The notes: generated by a model not told the origin, from the letters alone. Numbered from the stretch's first letter, positions 32,492 to 41,840 are shown. The stretch is DNA of 64,000 bases from UBA2421 sp002343075 (GCA_937982565.1 CALJLN010000021.1:11132-75131), one strand, 5' to 3'. Made by a program: numbers and translations.

Positions 32492-33355
32492 TTACCATTC
32501 CGCAGTGCTGGACAGCCGATGCCCCGGCGGGACGTATGGATGATCCTTCAGCACCGCGATGTGGTTCGAAGCCCCGCGGAAGTACTCGAGGTCCTCGTAA
32601 TACCCGGCGATCTCGATGAGCTTTCGCGCCGGCGTCACGCGGTAGATCGAGTACTTCGGTGAGAGCACTTTCCAGAAATCGCGAAAGCACGTGTGCGAAT
32701 TGAGGTTGCCCGAGCTGAATTCGAAGCTCATTGCCCCGACTCGTCCTTCGGTCAGCGACCGCTGCAGTCCCTTCAGGGCAAACAGTTCGTGCCCTTCGAT
32801 ATCCATCTTCATGAAGTCGATGAAGGTGATTCCTCGCTCGGCGATGAATGAATCGAGGGTAACAATCTCGATCGCAGAGGGTTGGTATTTCCAATCTTCA
32901 AAAAACGAGTCATTTCGTTCGTGCAGGGACGCGGTCAAGTCGGTCTCGGATGACGTATACAGCTGCGCAGTCCCGGCGCGTTCACCAACACCTGCGGCGA
33001 TCAGCGTGGTGTTGGGTAGGTTGAGCGTCCGAATCCGCTCCTGACATGCCGGCTGTGGCTCGAAAATGTATATGTGGGAAGGCGAAACATGTTCCATGAT
33101 GCGCTGCGACCATTGCCCCACATTTCCCCCGACATCAAAGATTAGTGGATCTCGCCGGAAGATCGTCCCCACAGCGGCGCTGATCTCCGAATCAATGTCC
33201 CATCCTGTTCCCGACCCCTTGCCCATCAGGAAATTGGCGTACGCAATCGCTTTTCGCGCAAGTGAAATGCGCCGGCGGCCCACGAGCATCCACGAGAGTG
33301 TCGGCGCGAGGGATTTGGCGATTGAGTTTTGTGCCCCGGGTTCGTGTAGTTTCAT
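32492..33355 (-). CDS. FkbM family methyltransferase
   Basis: S-adenosylmethionine-dependent O-methyltransferase, often acting on sugars or polyketides. The 287 residues show the SAM site IFDVGGNVGQWS, then HIYIFEPQPACQERI and EIVTLDSFIAERGI, with MKMDIEGHELFALKG, the family's hallmark. The start is ATG 33355; the frame extends to a GTG at 33394. No Shine-Dalgarno site is present. There is no sugar-modifying cluster around it, so the substrate is unknown. Confidence 0.88.
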   Translation of the reverse strand: MKLHEPGAQNSIAKSLAPTLSWMLVGRRRISLARKAIAYANFLMGKGSGTGWDIDSEISAAVGTIFRRDPLIFDVGGNVGQWSQRIMEHVSPSHIYIFEPQPACQERIRTLNLPNTTLIAAGVGERAGTAQLYTSSETDLTASLHERNDSFFEDWKYQPSAIEIVTLDSFIAERGITFIDFMKMDIEGHELFALKGLQRSLTEGRVGAMSFEFSSGNLNSHTCFRDFWKVLSPKYSIYRVTPARKLIEIAGYYEDLEYFRGASNHIAVLKDHPYVPPGHRLSSTAEW

Positions 33356-33618
33356 TCTATTGTGCCCATCGAAGCCAAAGGGGTCAGGTTGCACCGCAAG
33401 TTAAATCTGACGTACGGCAGGTCGGGAAGCCTAGGAGGCTAATTCAGCGGCGGGGTCGGTCGCAACCAAAAACCTGGCGCGAGTTGATTTATCTTGTCTA
33501 AGGGCGTCAAACCGGGCAGCATGAACCGAAATATCCTGCCGCCTGCAACGAATTCACGGCAGCGTGGTAGTATCCTCGACCCAGGTTCGAAGACGCGGGC
33601 CCGTCCGAGACTTTCTCT

Positions 33619-35823
33619 ATGAGCACATCGACCTATCCATCCAACGGCGACAAGCAGCCAACCAACGGGGATACAACGGCCAACTACGACGCCGGCGTTT
33701 CTTTACGCGAAAGGTCCGCTTTAGCCCCAGAGTCTGTGGAATTGGATATATCGGTTGAAAAGCGGCCAGCGCTAATCGAGCGCCGCCTGGTCGTTCCCTC
33801 ACCACTGGAATCGGCTGGCCGGAGATGGCTGTTTCTGGTCTTGGCATTCGCGCTGGCTGCGGCCCAACATGCTTTTAGTCATACCTACTGGTCGTCGGGC
33901 CACTATGGAAACAACCAAAATGCCTATCTTGTCGCAGGGAAGTTGCTGGCGACAACCGGAACCACAGGTTTCGAGCCGAAATCGCCCTGGGAATTCGTCG
34001 GCTGGATGTGGAACATGGCCGAGGAAGGCTCGACCGCGGCGGGCGGAGGGTGGGTGTATCCGAAGTATCCCGCCGGGCTTCCGTTGTTGAATGCAGTTGC
34101 GTTTAAGGTCGGTTACGCGTTCGGCGGCATGGACGCGGCGGTATTCTGGACCTACAAGGTCAGCCCCATCTGCACGACGGCAGCGGCGCTGGGTGTATTT
34201 TTCATCCTCCGGCTTATCGCCAACTCATTTGCTGGCGTGATGGGAATGATCAGCTTCAGCACGCTGAGCGTTGTCCTTGTCTTAATGAACAACCCGTATA
34301 GCCATGCTTCTGACATGGCGTTTGTTACTTGGGGCATTTACGCGCTTCTCAAATGGTGGCAGCACGGCCGATGGTGGCGCGGTTCCCTGGCCGGGCTTTT
34401 GCTCGGCTATGCGGCGACAATCCGTTACACGGAAGGGCTGTTGGTGCTGCCGATCATCGCGGTGGTGATTTGTTCGATGCGGTGGACGTCTTTGCGATCA
34501 TGGCTGCGAGTGAGCGTGCCTTTACTGGCGTGGGCTATGCCGCTGACGGTGCTGGTAATCTTCAATTGGTTTACCGTCGGATCAATCACGGGTTACGACA
34601 GTACCAATGAAAGCACCGGTTTCACGCTCAAAGAAATGGCTCGCAAGTGGCGGTGGGGGATTGACCAGCTTTACAACACGGGCCTTTACATCATTTTCCC
34701 GCTAACCATCGGCGGGCTGGTGATGGGCTTTAAGTGGAATTGGCGCGTCGCCCTTGTGCTGGTGCTCTGGTTCGTGCCGAGCACGCTCTTGTACTTCTCT
34801 TACTACTGGGGGATGAACTTGCCGGTGTGGGGCTTCATGCGCTTCTTTGCAAGTGTGTTGCCAGCGGGGGTCATTGCTGCGGTGTGGATGATGCATCACG
34901 CGGTCGGCAGTGCGCTGGACCACAGTGAGGATTCGCCGCCGATCGTGCCGCTCACGCGCCGGCGCGCTCTTCTGACAGGCGCGACCATAGCAGGGAGCGG
35001 TGTGGTCGCATTTGCAGTTGCGTCGCTCTTCCTCAAGCCCGATTGGCAGTTTGATGATCGCACCGAGTTGTTGGTGGTCGGCATAACGCTCTTGGCCACA
35101 ACCATCGCAGCGGGAGTGAGTGTCGCTGGCCGAGGCGGGGCGATTATGGGCGCGATCGGAATGGCAACCCTCGTCGCCTTTCCCGCGGCGATCCATCTTG
35201 ACGTGTCCGATTCGCCGCTTGAACGCGATCTAACAATCGCCACCAACCTCAACTATGCAGGCCAGCGTATTCGCGAGTCGTGCCCGGACGGGTCGCTGGT
35301 CTTCGTCAATGCACAGCGCGTAGGCAACTTCCTGCAGTTTGCGGGCAACTACGAGCTCTACGGCAGCGACTACATCGTCGGCGGAAGGCCTGTGCCGCAG
35401 ATTCGCGGTGGGCCGGATAGCGAGAATCCGAACCCGATCCAGCCGGCCCGGGCGAAGTTCGTCGCGGAGGTATACAGAAAGTTTGAAGGCAAAGCCCGGG
35501 TGGCGGCGGCAGCCGACATTTGCGTGGAAGCGATTCAGTCAAACAGGCGCGTCTTTATCGTGAAGGAAGTGGACAGCGCTGGGGCGCTCATCAATGAGCT
35601 AACTCGAACGGGTCGCCTGCGCGGGGAAGATGTCGCACAGTGGATTGACCCAGCCCGAATGAGCAGCCGTGCGATGAACTCACTCACCAATGCGGGTGCT
35701 GACGGCATCGCGCGACGCGATCCGTGGCGGTGGAAGATCGTTGAAATGAAGCTGGCGGATGCGCCCGCCCCTGCGCCGGCATCGGCACCCACCCCGACGC
35801 CTTCAACGCTTCCGGGCGAGTAG
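33619..35823 (+). CDS. Large integral membrane protein, GT-C glycosyltransferase-like
   Basis: The 734 residues have a polar N-terminus of about 70 residues, then 10 or more hydrophobic helices to about residue 530 and a soluble C-terminal part of about 200 residues. The first loop (HYGNNQNAYLVAGKLL; YPKYPAGLPLLNAVAF) is like that of the PMT/ArnT glycosyltransferases, where the loop carries the catalytic acid. The C-terminus is Pro/Ala rich (PTPTPSTLPGE). It could transfer a lipid-linked sugar across the membrane. The assignment is by topology and loop style only. Confidence 0.65.
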   Translation: MSTSTYPSNGDKQPTNGDTTANYDAGVSLRERSALAPESVELDISVEKRPALIERRLVVPSPLESAGRRWLFLVLAFALAAAQHAFSHTYWSSGHYGNNQNAYLVAGKLLATTGTTGFEPKSPWEFVGWMWNMAEEGSTAAGGGWVYPKYPAGLPLLNAVAFKVGYAFGGMDAAVFWTYKVSPICTTAAALGVFFILRLIANSFAGVMGMISFSTLSVVLVLMNNPYSHASDMAFVTWGIYALLKWWQHGRWWRGSLAGLLLGYAATIRYTEGLLVLPIIAVVICSMRWTSLRSWLRVSVPLLAWAMPLTVLVIFNWFTVGSITGYDSTNESTGFTLKEMARKWRWGIDQLYNTGLYIIFPLTIGGLVMGFKWNWRVALVLVLWFVPSTLLYFSYYWGMNLPVWGFMRFFASVLPAGVIAAVWMMHHAVGSALDHSEDSPPIVPLTRRRALLTGATIAGSGVVAFAVASLFLKPDWQFDDRTELLVVGITLLATTIAAGVSVAGRGGAIMGAIGMATLVAFPAAIHLDVSDSPLERDLTIATNLNYAGQRIRESCPDGSLVFVNAQRVGNFLQFAGNYELYGSDYIVGGRPVPQIRGGPDSENPNPIQPARAKFVAEVYRKFEGKARVAAAADICVEAIQSNRRVFIVKEVDSAGALINELTRTGRLRGEDVAQWIDPARMSSRAMNSLTNAGADGIARRDPWRWKIVEMKLADAPAPAPASAPTPTPSTLPGE

Positions 35824-35915
35824 CTTCAGCGACGCAATCTGTTTCTTACCCCGAACTGTAATCCGGAGGGGCCGATCGCGAGGCCAGCCTGTGACTCGCC
35901 GCGAGGTTTGGGCGA

Positions 35916-36971
35916 TTACTCATCGCCTACCCGTCTGGGAGGCTCGCACTGTGCTTGGGAGCGCATGCGGGCTTGTTTCCTGCATGCCATTTCAATCGCC
36001 AGCTCGATGGCGGCGCGCATGCTCCCGGGGTTTGCGCGGTTGCGGCCGACGATATCAAAAGCGGTGCCGTGGTCGGGGCTGGTGCGTATGATCGGCAGGC
36101 CGATCGTCACATTCACCGCGCGGTCGAACGCGAGTAGCTTGATCGGAATCAGTCCCTGGTCGTGATACATCGCGAGGACGGCGTCAAACTTACCGTCCCG
36201 CGCTGCGAGAAACACCGTGTCGCCGGGATAGGGACCGGTGCAATCGATGCCCTGTTCCCGGGCCATCAAAATTGCGGGTTTGATGATCCGGTCTTCTTCA
36301 TCGCCGAACTGTCCGTTCTCCCCCGCATGCGGATTCACGCCGCAGACCGCGATGCGAGGGTGTGGGATATCGAACCATTCAACCATGGCATTATGAAGCA
36401 ATTCGAGAGGCGAGAAGACCGCGCCGATGTTTAGCTTGTTCCAAAGGCCCATGAGTGGAACGTGCACAGTCGCCAAGGCAACTTTAAACGGCCCGCCGGC
36501 GAACATCATCGCGAAATTGCGCGTATTGGTTCGTGCAGCGAACAACTCTGTGTGGCCGGGCCACTGATGCCCTGCCAGTTTCCAGCTTTCCTTGGCGATT
36601 GGTGCAGTGACGACTGCATCGACCAGCTTCTTGTTGGCCGCATCGATGGCGTCGGCGCAAAACCGCATGCTTGCCTCGCCGCCCATCTTGCTTGGATGGC
36701 GAATCGCGTGGCCCAGCATGCTGTATTGGTCGTAATCAACTACTACTATGTCGTGCGGATATGACCTGAGCCGGCCATTGAACTGATCGCGCCACCAGAA
36801 CACCTCATACTCCGCCAAGTCGGCTGCGTACGCGAGCATTTCGTTCAGCCCATAGATGATGTACCGCGCTCGATGCCTGAGCGAAGGGTCGGCGAGCGCT
36901 TTGACGATCACCTCCGCACCGATGCCGGCGGGGTCGCCCATGGTAATCGCGATGGTTGGACGATAATCCAC
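35916..36971 (-). CDS. pdxA: 4-hydroxythreonine-4-phosphate dehydrogenase
   Basis: NAD-dependent step of the DXP-dependent pyridoxal phosphate pathway. The 351 residues start close to TIAITMGDPAGIGAEV. Metal ligands are the expected His residues at about 140 (WPGHTELFA), 205 (GVNPHAGENG) and 260 (AMYHDQGLIPIK). VTIGLPIIRTSPDHGTAFDI is also conserved. The GTG at 36971 gives the correct N-terminus; the reading frame runs open to 37154 without conserved sequence. It is divergent from the HlyD-like gene. Confidence 0.95.
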   Translation of the reverse strand: MDYRPTIAITMGDPAGIGAEVIVKALADPSLRHRARYIIYGLNEMLAYAADLAEYEVFWWRDQFNGRLRSYPHDIVVVDYDQYSMLGHAIRHPSKMGGEASMRFCADAIDAANKKLVDAVVTAPIAKESWKLAGHQWPGHTELFAARTNTRNFAMMFAGGPFKVALATVHVPLMGLWNKLNIGAVFSPLELLHNAMVEWFDIPHPRIAVCGVNPHAGENGQFGDEEDRIIKPAILMAREQGIDCTGPYPGDTVFLAARDGKFDAVLAMYHDQGLIPIKLLAFDRAVNVTIGLPIIRTSPDHGTAFDIVGRNRANPGSMRAAIELAIEMACRKQARMRSQAQCEPPRRVGDE

Positions 36972-36979
36972 TGCCCGCA

Positions 36980-36985
36980 AGTGTA
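36980..36985 (-). promoter_or_regulatory. -10-like hexamer of pdxA, leaderless type
   Basis: TACACT lies 8 nt before the GTG start at 36971; the gene has no Shine-Dalgarno site. Confidence 0.35.
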
Positions 36986-37140
36986 GGACACGATTGGCCC
37001 GCCAACAAACGAAAAACGGGGGATTCGACCCCCGCCGATTTGCAAGAACCCGATCGCAAGGCCAAACTTCAATGTTGAACAAGAATGGGCTTGCAACTTT
37101 TTCAAGCCGGTTGCGTGACCAACACAACAGGAGTCTGCTC

Positions 37141-38583
37141 GTGAGCAAAAACACCTATATTCATGCTTCAAAATGTGCGACCCTCATCGGCCTGCTCGCC
37201 GCCGTGGGATGGGCCGAGCCGGCGACCCAGCCTTCGCAGTTACCGGAGATGGTGACTGTCCGCAAAGGCGATATCCCGCTCACCGTGACCGCCGACGCAT
37301 GGTTTGAACCAATCACTGCGACGCAGATTCGCTTTCGGCCCCGCGCATTCAGCGGCGAAATGAAGATCGAATCCATCGCGGCGCACGGCACTGCTGTTAA
37401 GGCGGGCGAACCACTTTTGCGGATCAACACCGATGAGATCAACCGGCAAATCGCCATGGCAGAAAACGACCTTGCTGTGGCCGCGGCGAATCTGGCGAAA
37501 GCTGAGGCCGATCTGCGGCTGGGCAACGAAGCCGATGCGCTCGCGGCGAAGGTCCAGCAGGAAAACACCACAGCCGCCGAGAATGCCGTCGCCTGGTGGG
37601 AGAAGACCGATGCCCCCAATATGCAATCGCAATATGAGATGCAGCTGCGCGGTGCCAAGCATGGTGTTGAAGATCAGCAGGATGAGCTTGATCAGTTAAA
37701 GAAAATGTACAAGTCGGAAGAGTTGACCAACCAGACCGCCGATATCGTTGTTAAACGTGCGCTCAGGCAGCTTGAGTTTTCGCAGATCGGGCTGGAAATG
37801 ACGAAGAAGCGCGTGGAGAAGCAGAAGGCGACCGATTTTGAGCAATCAAAACGTGCCGTTCTCAACGCGCGAGAGCAGCAAAAGCAGGCAGCCGAAGCGC
37901 TCGCCGCGGCGCAGGCACAGGCGCTTGTCCAGCGGCAAGCGGGATTGGTGTCCGCGCGGGCTGCCCACGAGAACGCATACCGCAAGCTAAACGACCTCCG
38001 CTCCGATGCCGCAGGCATGATCGTCTCTGCCAGTACAGACGGCATTATGCTCCATGGCAAGCTTGTGAACGGCACTTGGCAGGGCACCGCACAACAGACG
38101 ATTGATTCCGGAGACAAGGTTGCGCCGGAGCAAGTCGTCGCGACGGTCGTCGAGCCGGGAAAGGTAAGCCTGATCGCTGCAGTTCCCGAGGATCAGGTTG
38201 GTCGCGTACGCGCGGGTGACTCCGTGGTCATCATCCCAAGGTCGCAGCCTGAGCGCGTGCTGACTGGTGTCGCGGGCGCTGCCTCTCCCGTGGCGACGAT
38301 GCCGGGCGACCCGGCGAAGTTTTCCGTGCCGGTCGAGATCGAAGCCGGCGCGGATGCGTTTCTGCCAGGCCATCGCGCCGCTGTCGAGATCGACGTTGCC
38401 GACGCCCGCGACGTACTGGTCATTCCCCGCACCGCCGTGAGTAACGGCAAGGTGCGTGTGGAAGTCGGCGGTGAAATGTCGACGCGATCGGTGATTGTGG
38501 GCCGGAGTGACGGAAAGCTGATTGAGGTCGCTCGCGGGCTTAAGGAGGGCGAAGTTGTGCTGCGGACGTTTAAGGAGGAGTAG
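37141..38583 (+). CDS. HlyD-like/RND periplasmic adaptor protein
   Basis: The 480 residues have a signal peptide, then a barrel-sandwich domain with a first half near 90-140. A long coiled coil (about 140-310; KAEADLRLGNEADAL, QEQ/AEQ heptads) is followed by the second half of the sandwich (VVEPGKVSLIAAVPEDQVG) and a beta-barrel domain. This is the standard layout of efflux and secretion adaptors. GTG 37141 has AGGAG about 9 nt upstream and is preferred over codons in the frame from 36994. No inner-membrane transporter gene follows; the next gene, 2 nt downstream, encodes a lipoprotein. Confidence 0.85.
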   Translation: MSKNTYIHASKCATLIGLLAAVGWAEPATQPSQLPEMVTVRKGDIPLTVTADAWFEPITATQIRFRPRAFSGEMKIESIAAHGTAVKAGEPLLRINTDEINRQIAMAENDLAVAAANLAKAEADLRLGNEADALAAKVQQENTTAAENAVAWWEKTDAPNMQSQYEMQLRGAKHGVEDQQDELDQLKKMYKSEELTNQTADIVVKRALRQLEFSQIGLEMTKKRVEKQKATDFEQSKRAVLNAREQQKQAAEALAAAQAQALVQRQAGLVSARAAHENAYRKLNDLRSDAAGMIVSASTDGIMLHGKLVNGTWQGTAQQTIDSGDKVAPEQVVATVVEPGKVSLIAAVPEDQVGRVRAGDSVVIIPRSQPERVLTGVAGAASPVATMPGDPAKFSVPVEIEAGADAFLPGHRAAVEIDVADARDVLVIPRTAVSNGKVRVEVGGEMSTRSVIVGRSDGKLIEVARGLKEGEVVLRTFKEE

Positions 38584-38585
38584 CG

Positions 38586-39731
38586 ATGCGTGCCATTCTT
38601 GCTCTCTCACTTCTGGGCGTGATGGTCGGCTCGGTCGCGTGCAGTAATGCGCCTCGGGCAGACCGCTACGCCCCCAAGTCGTTTGCTACGACGCAAGCGG
38701 TTGCAGCCAGGCCGATCGACGACGCCATCGCCGAGGGCGTGGCGTTTCTTCGATCATCGCAGAACCCGGATGGCTCGTGGGGCACCGGGCTGCAGACGCG
38801 AGGGCTGGAAATTTATTCGACCGCCGGATCGCACGAGGCGTTTCGTGATGGGACAACTGCGCTATGCGTGATGGCGTTGCGCGAAGCCGGCGAAACCGAA
38901 GCCGCCGAGAAGGGTCTTAAGTATCTCCTATCCAGCCGCACCGCCCGCCGGGAGAGTGGAGCGATCATCTACAATATCTGGGCACATACTTACGGCCTGC
39001 AAGCAATGGCGCAAGAACTGAAGCGGGGGGATAACAAGAAGGTTCGCGCGACTGCCGAGTGGCATCTCAAGCAACTCATCAGCTTTGCGTCATACAACGG
39101 CGGCTGGAACTACTATGACTTTCATGCGCAAACCCAGCAGCCGAGCATGGAGGCGACCAGCTTCGGCACGGCGGCGGCACTGATCGCGCTGCATGACGCG
39201 CGCGAAGTCGGGATTGAGGTGCCCGAATCACTCATTCGGCGCGCAACGAACCGGCTCGAAGAGTGCCGCACTCCCGGCGGGTGGTTCATTTACGGGGCAG
39301 ACAGTCGATACATGCTTGATCTGCCCGCCAACCAGATGAAGGGCGCGATCGGGCGCACGCAGTCTGCCAACGATGCGCTCTGGCTGTGGAAATCCCCGCT
39401 GGTCAATCGTGAGCGGGTGGTTGAGGGTTTGCAGGCGTTCTTTGCGAACCACATGTGGATCGACATGGGTCGCAAGCGGCCTTATCCCCACGAAGCCTGG
39501 TACCAGACATCCGGGTATTACTACTACTTCGGCCACTTTTACGCCTCTCGCCTACTCGAACGGCTCGGCGGGGAAGAGCGGAAGGCCATGGCACCGTTAC
39601 TGCTGTCGCACGTCTTGCCATATCAGGAGTCGGATGGTTCATGGTGGGATTATGCGATGTGGGACTACCATAAGCCCTACGGCACCGCGTTTGCCCTAAT
39701 GACGTTGCTGCGGTGCCGTGATGGACTTTGA
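38586..39731 (+). CDS. Lipoprotein with a prenyltransferase/squalene-cyclase-type alpha-alpha barrel
   Basis: The 381 residues begin with a lipoprotein signal (VMVGSVAC). The body consists of helical repeats with QNPDGSWGTG near the start, NGGWNYYDF in the middle and ESDGSWWDYAMW near the end, the QxxxGxW-like motifs of prenyltransferase/squalene-oxidase repeats. The DxDD acid motif of terpene cyclases is not visible, so it is more likely a binding or structural protein. AAGGAGG overlaps the stop of the adaptor gene, so the two are one transcription unit. Confidence 0.75.
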   Translation: MRAILALSLLGVMVGSVACSNAPRADRYAPKSFATTQAVAARPIDDAIAEGVAFLRSSQNPDGSWGTGLQTRGLEIYSTAGSHEAFRDGTTALCVMALREAGETEAAEKGLKYLLSSRTARRESGAIIYNIWAHTYGLQAMAQELKRGDNKKVRATAEWHLKQLISFASYNGGWNYYDFHAQTQQPSMEATSFGTAAALIALHDAREVGIEVPESLIRRATNRLEECRTPGGWFIYGADSRYMLDLPANQMKGAIGRTQSANDALWLWKSPLVNRERVVEGLQAFFANHMWIDMGRKRPYPHEAWYQTSGYYYYFGHFYASRLLERLGGEERKAMAPLLLSHVLPYQESDGSWWDYAMWDYHKPYGTAFALMTLLRCRDGL

Positions 39732-39807
39732 TGAGTCAAAATTGCAGACGAGGGTCCTACAAAACTGCACTGGACAGCATCACGAAACAAAATTTGTTCA
39801 TGAGGTG

Positions 39808-39835
39808 TTGACTCGGCGTTAAAGATCGATATTCT
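39808..39835 (+). promoter_or_regulatory. Promoter of the ribosomal protein cluster
   Basis: TTGACT (39808-39813), a 16-nt spacer and TATTCT (39830-39835) lie about 73 nt before the rpsJ ATG. The leader that follows contains GAGGG-TATGCG-CCCTC, a small hairpin at about 39853-39870. Confidence 0.65.
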
Positions 39836-39908
39836 TCTCCGCTCGCCACTCGGAGGGTATGCGCCCTCTGGAACGGTGTAAGTAGAGTCAGAACAATAGG
39901 TTAGCGAA

Positions 39909-40220
39909 ATGACTGTGGATCGGATTCGAATTAGAATGGAAGCCTACGACTACCGGTCGTTGGATAAATCGGCGAAAGATATCGTCGAAAACGCCAAGCG
40001 CACCAACGCAAAGGTGTGCGGGCCCATTCCCCTGCCGACCCGAGTCGAGCGATACACGGTGTTGCGTAGTCCGCACATTGATAAAAAGTCGCGCGAGCAG
40101 TTTGAGATGCGCACGCATAAGCGCGTGATTGATATCTACGACCCGAACGCACGTACGGTCGAAGCGCTCAATCGCCTCGTCGTTCCCGCTGGCGTTTTTG
40201 TAAAGATCAAGCAAGGCTAA
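39909..40220 (+). CDS. rpsJ: 30S ribosomal protein S10
   Basis: The 103 residues match S10 of normal length: IRIRMEAYDYRSLDKSAKDI, GPIPLPTRVERYTVLRSPH, KKSREQFEMRTHKRVIDI. First gene of the S10-spc-alpha cluster. Unusually, 233 nt with a terminator-like hairpin separate it from rplC. Confidence 0.97.
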   Translation: MTVDRIRIRMEAYDYRSLDKSAKDIVENAKRTNAKVCGPIPLPTRVERYTVLRSPHIDKKSREQFEMRTHKRVIDIYDPNARTVEALNRLVVPAGVFVKIKQG

Positions 40221-40235
40221 TGCCTTTGTAAACGC

Positions 40236-40266
40236 GATGCTCCTGAGATTCAGGAGCATCAAAATT
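40236..40266 (+). terminator. Terminator-like hairpin between rpsJ and rplC
   Basis: A perfect 11-bp stem GATGCTCCTGA/TCAGGAGCATC with a 3-nt loop (40236-40260) is followed by AAAATTTTTG. It should end or attenuate transcription from the rpsJ promoter. The expected companion promoter for rplC is not obvious, so partial read-through is likely (inference). Confidence 0.7.
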
Positions 40267-40453
40267 TTTGTGAAGACCGTGGGGTTCATCCAAGAACCCG
40301 TTTGCTCCTCGCCTTGGTGCGACGAGTCACGTGTCGATGGAAATTGTATCGTCTGAATTGGTGGCTGTCGGCGTAGGCCGCTTGTTACCGATCCGAGGCG
40401 AGCGCAAGACGCAGGGCCGAAGTTTGGCTCGACGTCCTCTGGCTCGAAAGGTT
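40261..40453 (+). other. Leader upstream of rplC with possible secondary structure
   Basis: No gene lies between the hairpin and rplC. A small stem GGGTTC/GAACCC is at 40282-40299. An in-frame extension of rplC to 40331 is open but lacks any L3 sequence. The stretch may be a regulatory leader. Confidence 0.35.
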
Positions 40454-41122
40454 ATGACACCAGCACTACTGGGTAAAAAAGTTGGCATGACTCGCGTCTA
40501 CGATGAGAAGGGTACCATTGTGCCCGTGACCATCGTTCATGTGGAGCCGAACGTCGTCACGCAAGTAAAGACCGCCGACGGCAAAGACAAGTACAACGCG
40601 GTCCAGCTTGGCTATCTCTCAGTTGATCCGAAGCACAGCACGTTTCAGTTGATTGGCCACTGTGGCAAGCACGCTGGCACAGCTCCGAAGCGCTATTTCC
40701 GCGAAATTCGCCTGAAAGACGCAACCGATAAGACCGCCGGCGATGCCGTTGCGGTTGATTCGTTTGATGGCGTGCAATTCGTCGATGTTGTTGGTACCAG
40801 CAAGGGCAAGGGTTTTGCTGGTGTAATGAAGCGTTACAACTTCGGCGGCCAGCCGGCGTCGCACGGTACGGAGCGTAAGCACCGCTCGCGAGGCTCGATC
40901 TGTTCATTCGCCAGCAACCGCGGTCACACTGGCAAGCCCAAGAAGGGCCTTAAGATGGCCGGCCACATGGGCGTAGACCAGGTGACCACGCGCAATCATC
41001 CGCTGGTTCGTATCGATAAAGAAAACAATTTGTTGTTGATCAAGGGAGCTTTGCCGGGACCAAACGGCGGGCTCATTTTTGTTCGCCGCAGTATTACGGC
41101 AAAAGTGAAGGCAGCTGAGTAG
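40454..41122 (+). CDS. rplC: 50S ribosomal protein L3
   Basis: The 222 residues have ALLGKKVGMTRVYDEKGTIVPV at the start, FAGVMKRYNFGGQPASHGTERKHRSRGSI and GHMGVDQVTTRN, all standard for L3. ATG 40454 has AAAGG just upstream and fits the family N-terminus. Confidence 0.97.
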   Translation: MTPALLGKKVGMTRVYDEKGTIVPVTIVHVEPNVVTQVKTADGKDKYNAVQLGYLSVDPKHSTFQLIGHCGKHAGTAPKRYFREIRLKDATDKTAGDAVAVDSFDGVQFVDVVGTSKGKGFAGVMKRYNFGGQPASHGTERKHRSRGSICSFASNRGHTGKPKKGLKMAGHMGVDQVTTRNHPLVRIDKENNLLLIKGALPGPNGGLIFVRRSITAKVKAAE

Positions 41123-41175
41123 TTGCTGGTCATGGGTGGTCGGCTGTCATCGAGTGCAGCCATCGACCCGTGATC

Positions 41176-41210
41176 CTGGCAACTGGCAACTAACAACTGG
41201 CAACTGACAT
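41176..41210 (+). repeat. Heptamer array running into the rplD start codon
   Basis: CTGGCAA is repeated with variants (CTGGCAA, CTGGCAA, CTAACAA, CTGGCAA, CTGACAT); the last unit contains the AT of the rplD ATG. Upstream, GTTGCTGGTCATGGGT (41123 onward) can pair with ACCCGTGATCCTGGCAAC, so the rplC-rplD spacer can fold. Confidence 0.7.
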
Positions 41211-41823
41211 GTTAGACATACCAGTATTCAATCAATCCGGTCAGCAGGTAGACACCTTAAAGGTCGATCCGGCGAAGCTCGGTGGCGAAGTGCGCAAGGA
41301 ACTGCTCAAGCAGGCGTTGGTGATGTATCACGCCAATCAGCGGCAGGGCACTGTGCAAACCAAGGCGCGCGGCGAAGTGGCCGGCTCGACCCGCAAGCTC
41401 TTCAAGCAAAAGGGGACCGGCAACGCCCGTACCGGTGGCATCCGAAACCCAATCAAAGTCGGCGGCGGACACGCCAAGCAGAAGCGGCCCAAAGACTGGC
41501 GACAGGCCATGCCCAAGAAGGCCCGTCGGCTCGCAACCAAGAGCGCAATCCTTTCCAAGATTCAGGCTGGCGATCTGAAGCTGTTGACAGAAGTCAAGCT
41601 GGACGCGGTAAAGACCAAGACCGTTGCCACAATGTTTAAGTCGCTTGGCATCGATAGAAGCGTGCTGCTGGCGATTCCCGAAAAGCATGACACGCTTCAA
41701 AAGTCGGCCCGAAACATCGATCGCACGACGCTTACTACCGTCGAGCAATTGAATGTCTGGGACTTGCTCCGCAATCGCACACTCTTGATGACCAAGGCTG
41801 ATTTTGAAAAGGTGCTGGCATAA
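41209..41823 (+). CDS. rplD: 50S ribosomal protein L4
   Basis: The 204 residues have RQGTVQTKARGEVAGSTRKLFKQKGTGNAR and the long loop region that reaches the exit tunnel. In some bacteria L4 represses its own operon. The start codon is inside a heptamer array. Confidence 0.97.
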   Translation: MLDIPVFNQSGQQVDTLKVDPAKLGGEVRKELLKQALVMYHANQRQGTVQTKARGEVAGSTRKLFKQKGTGNARTGGIRNPIKVGGGHAKQKRPKDWRQAMPKKARRLATKSAILSKIQAGDLKLLTEVKLDAVKTKTVATMFKSLGIDRSVLLAIPEKHDTLQKSARNIDRTTLTTVEQLNVWDLLRNRTLLMTKADFEKVLA

Positions 41824-41840
41824 GCCGGACGAGGTAAACC

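Noticed and set aside
40331..40453. Possible N-terminal extension of L3
   Set aside because: In-frame but without L3 homology; AAAGG precedes ATG 40454, where the L3 N-terminus begins.
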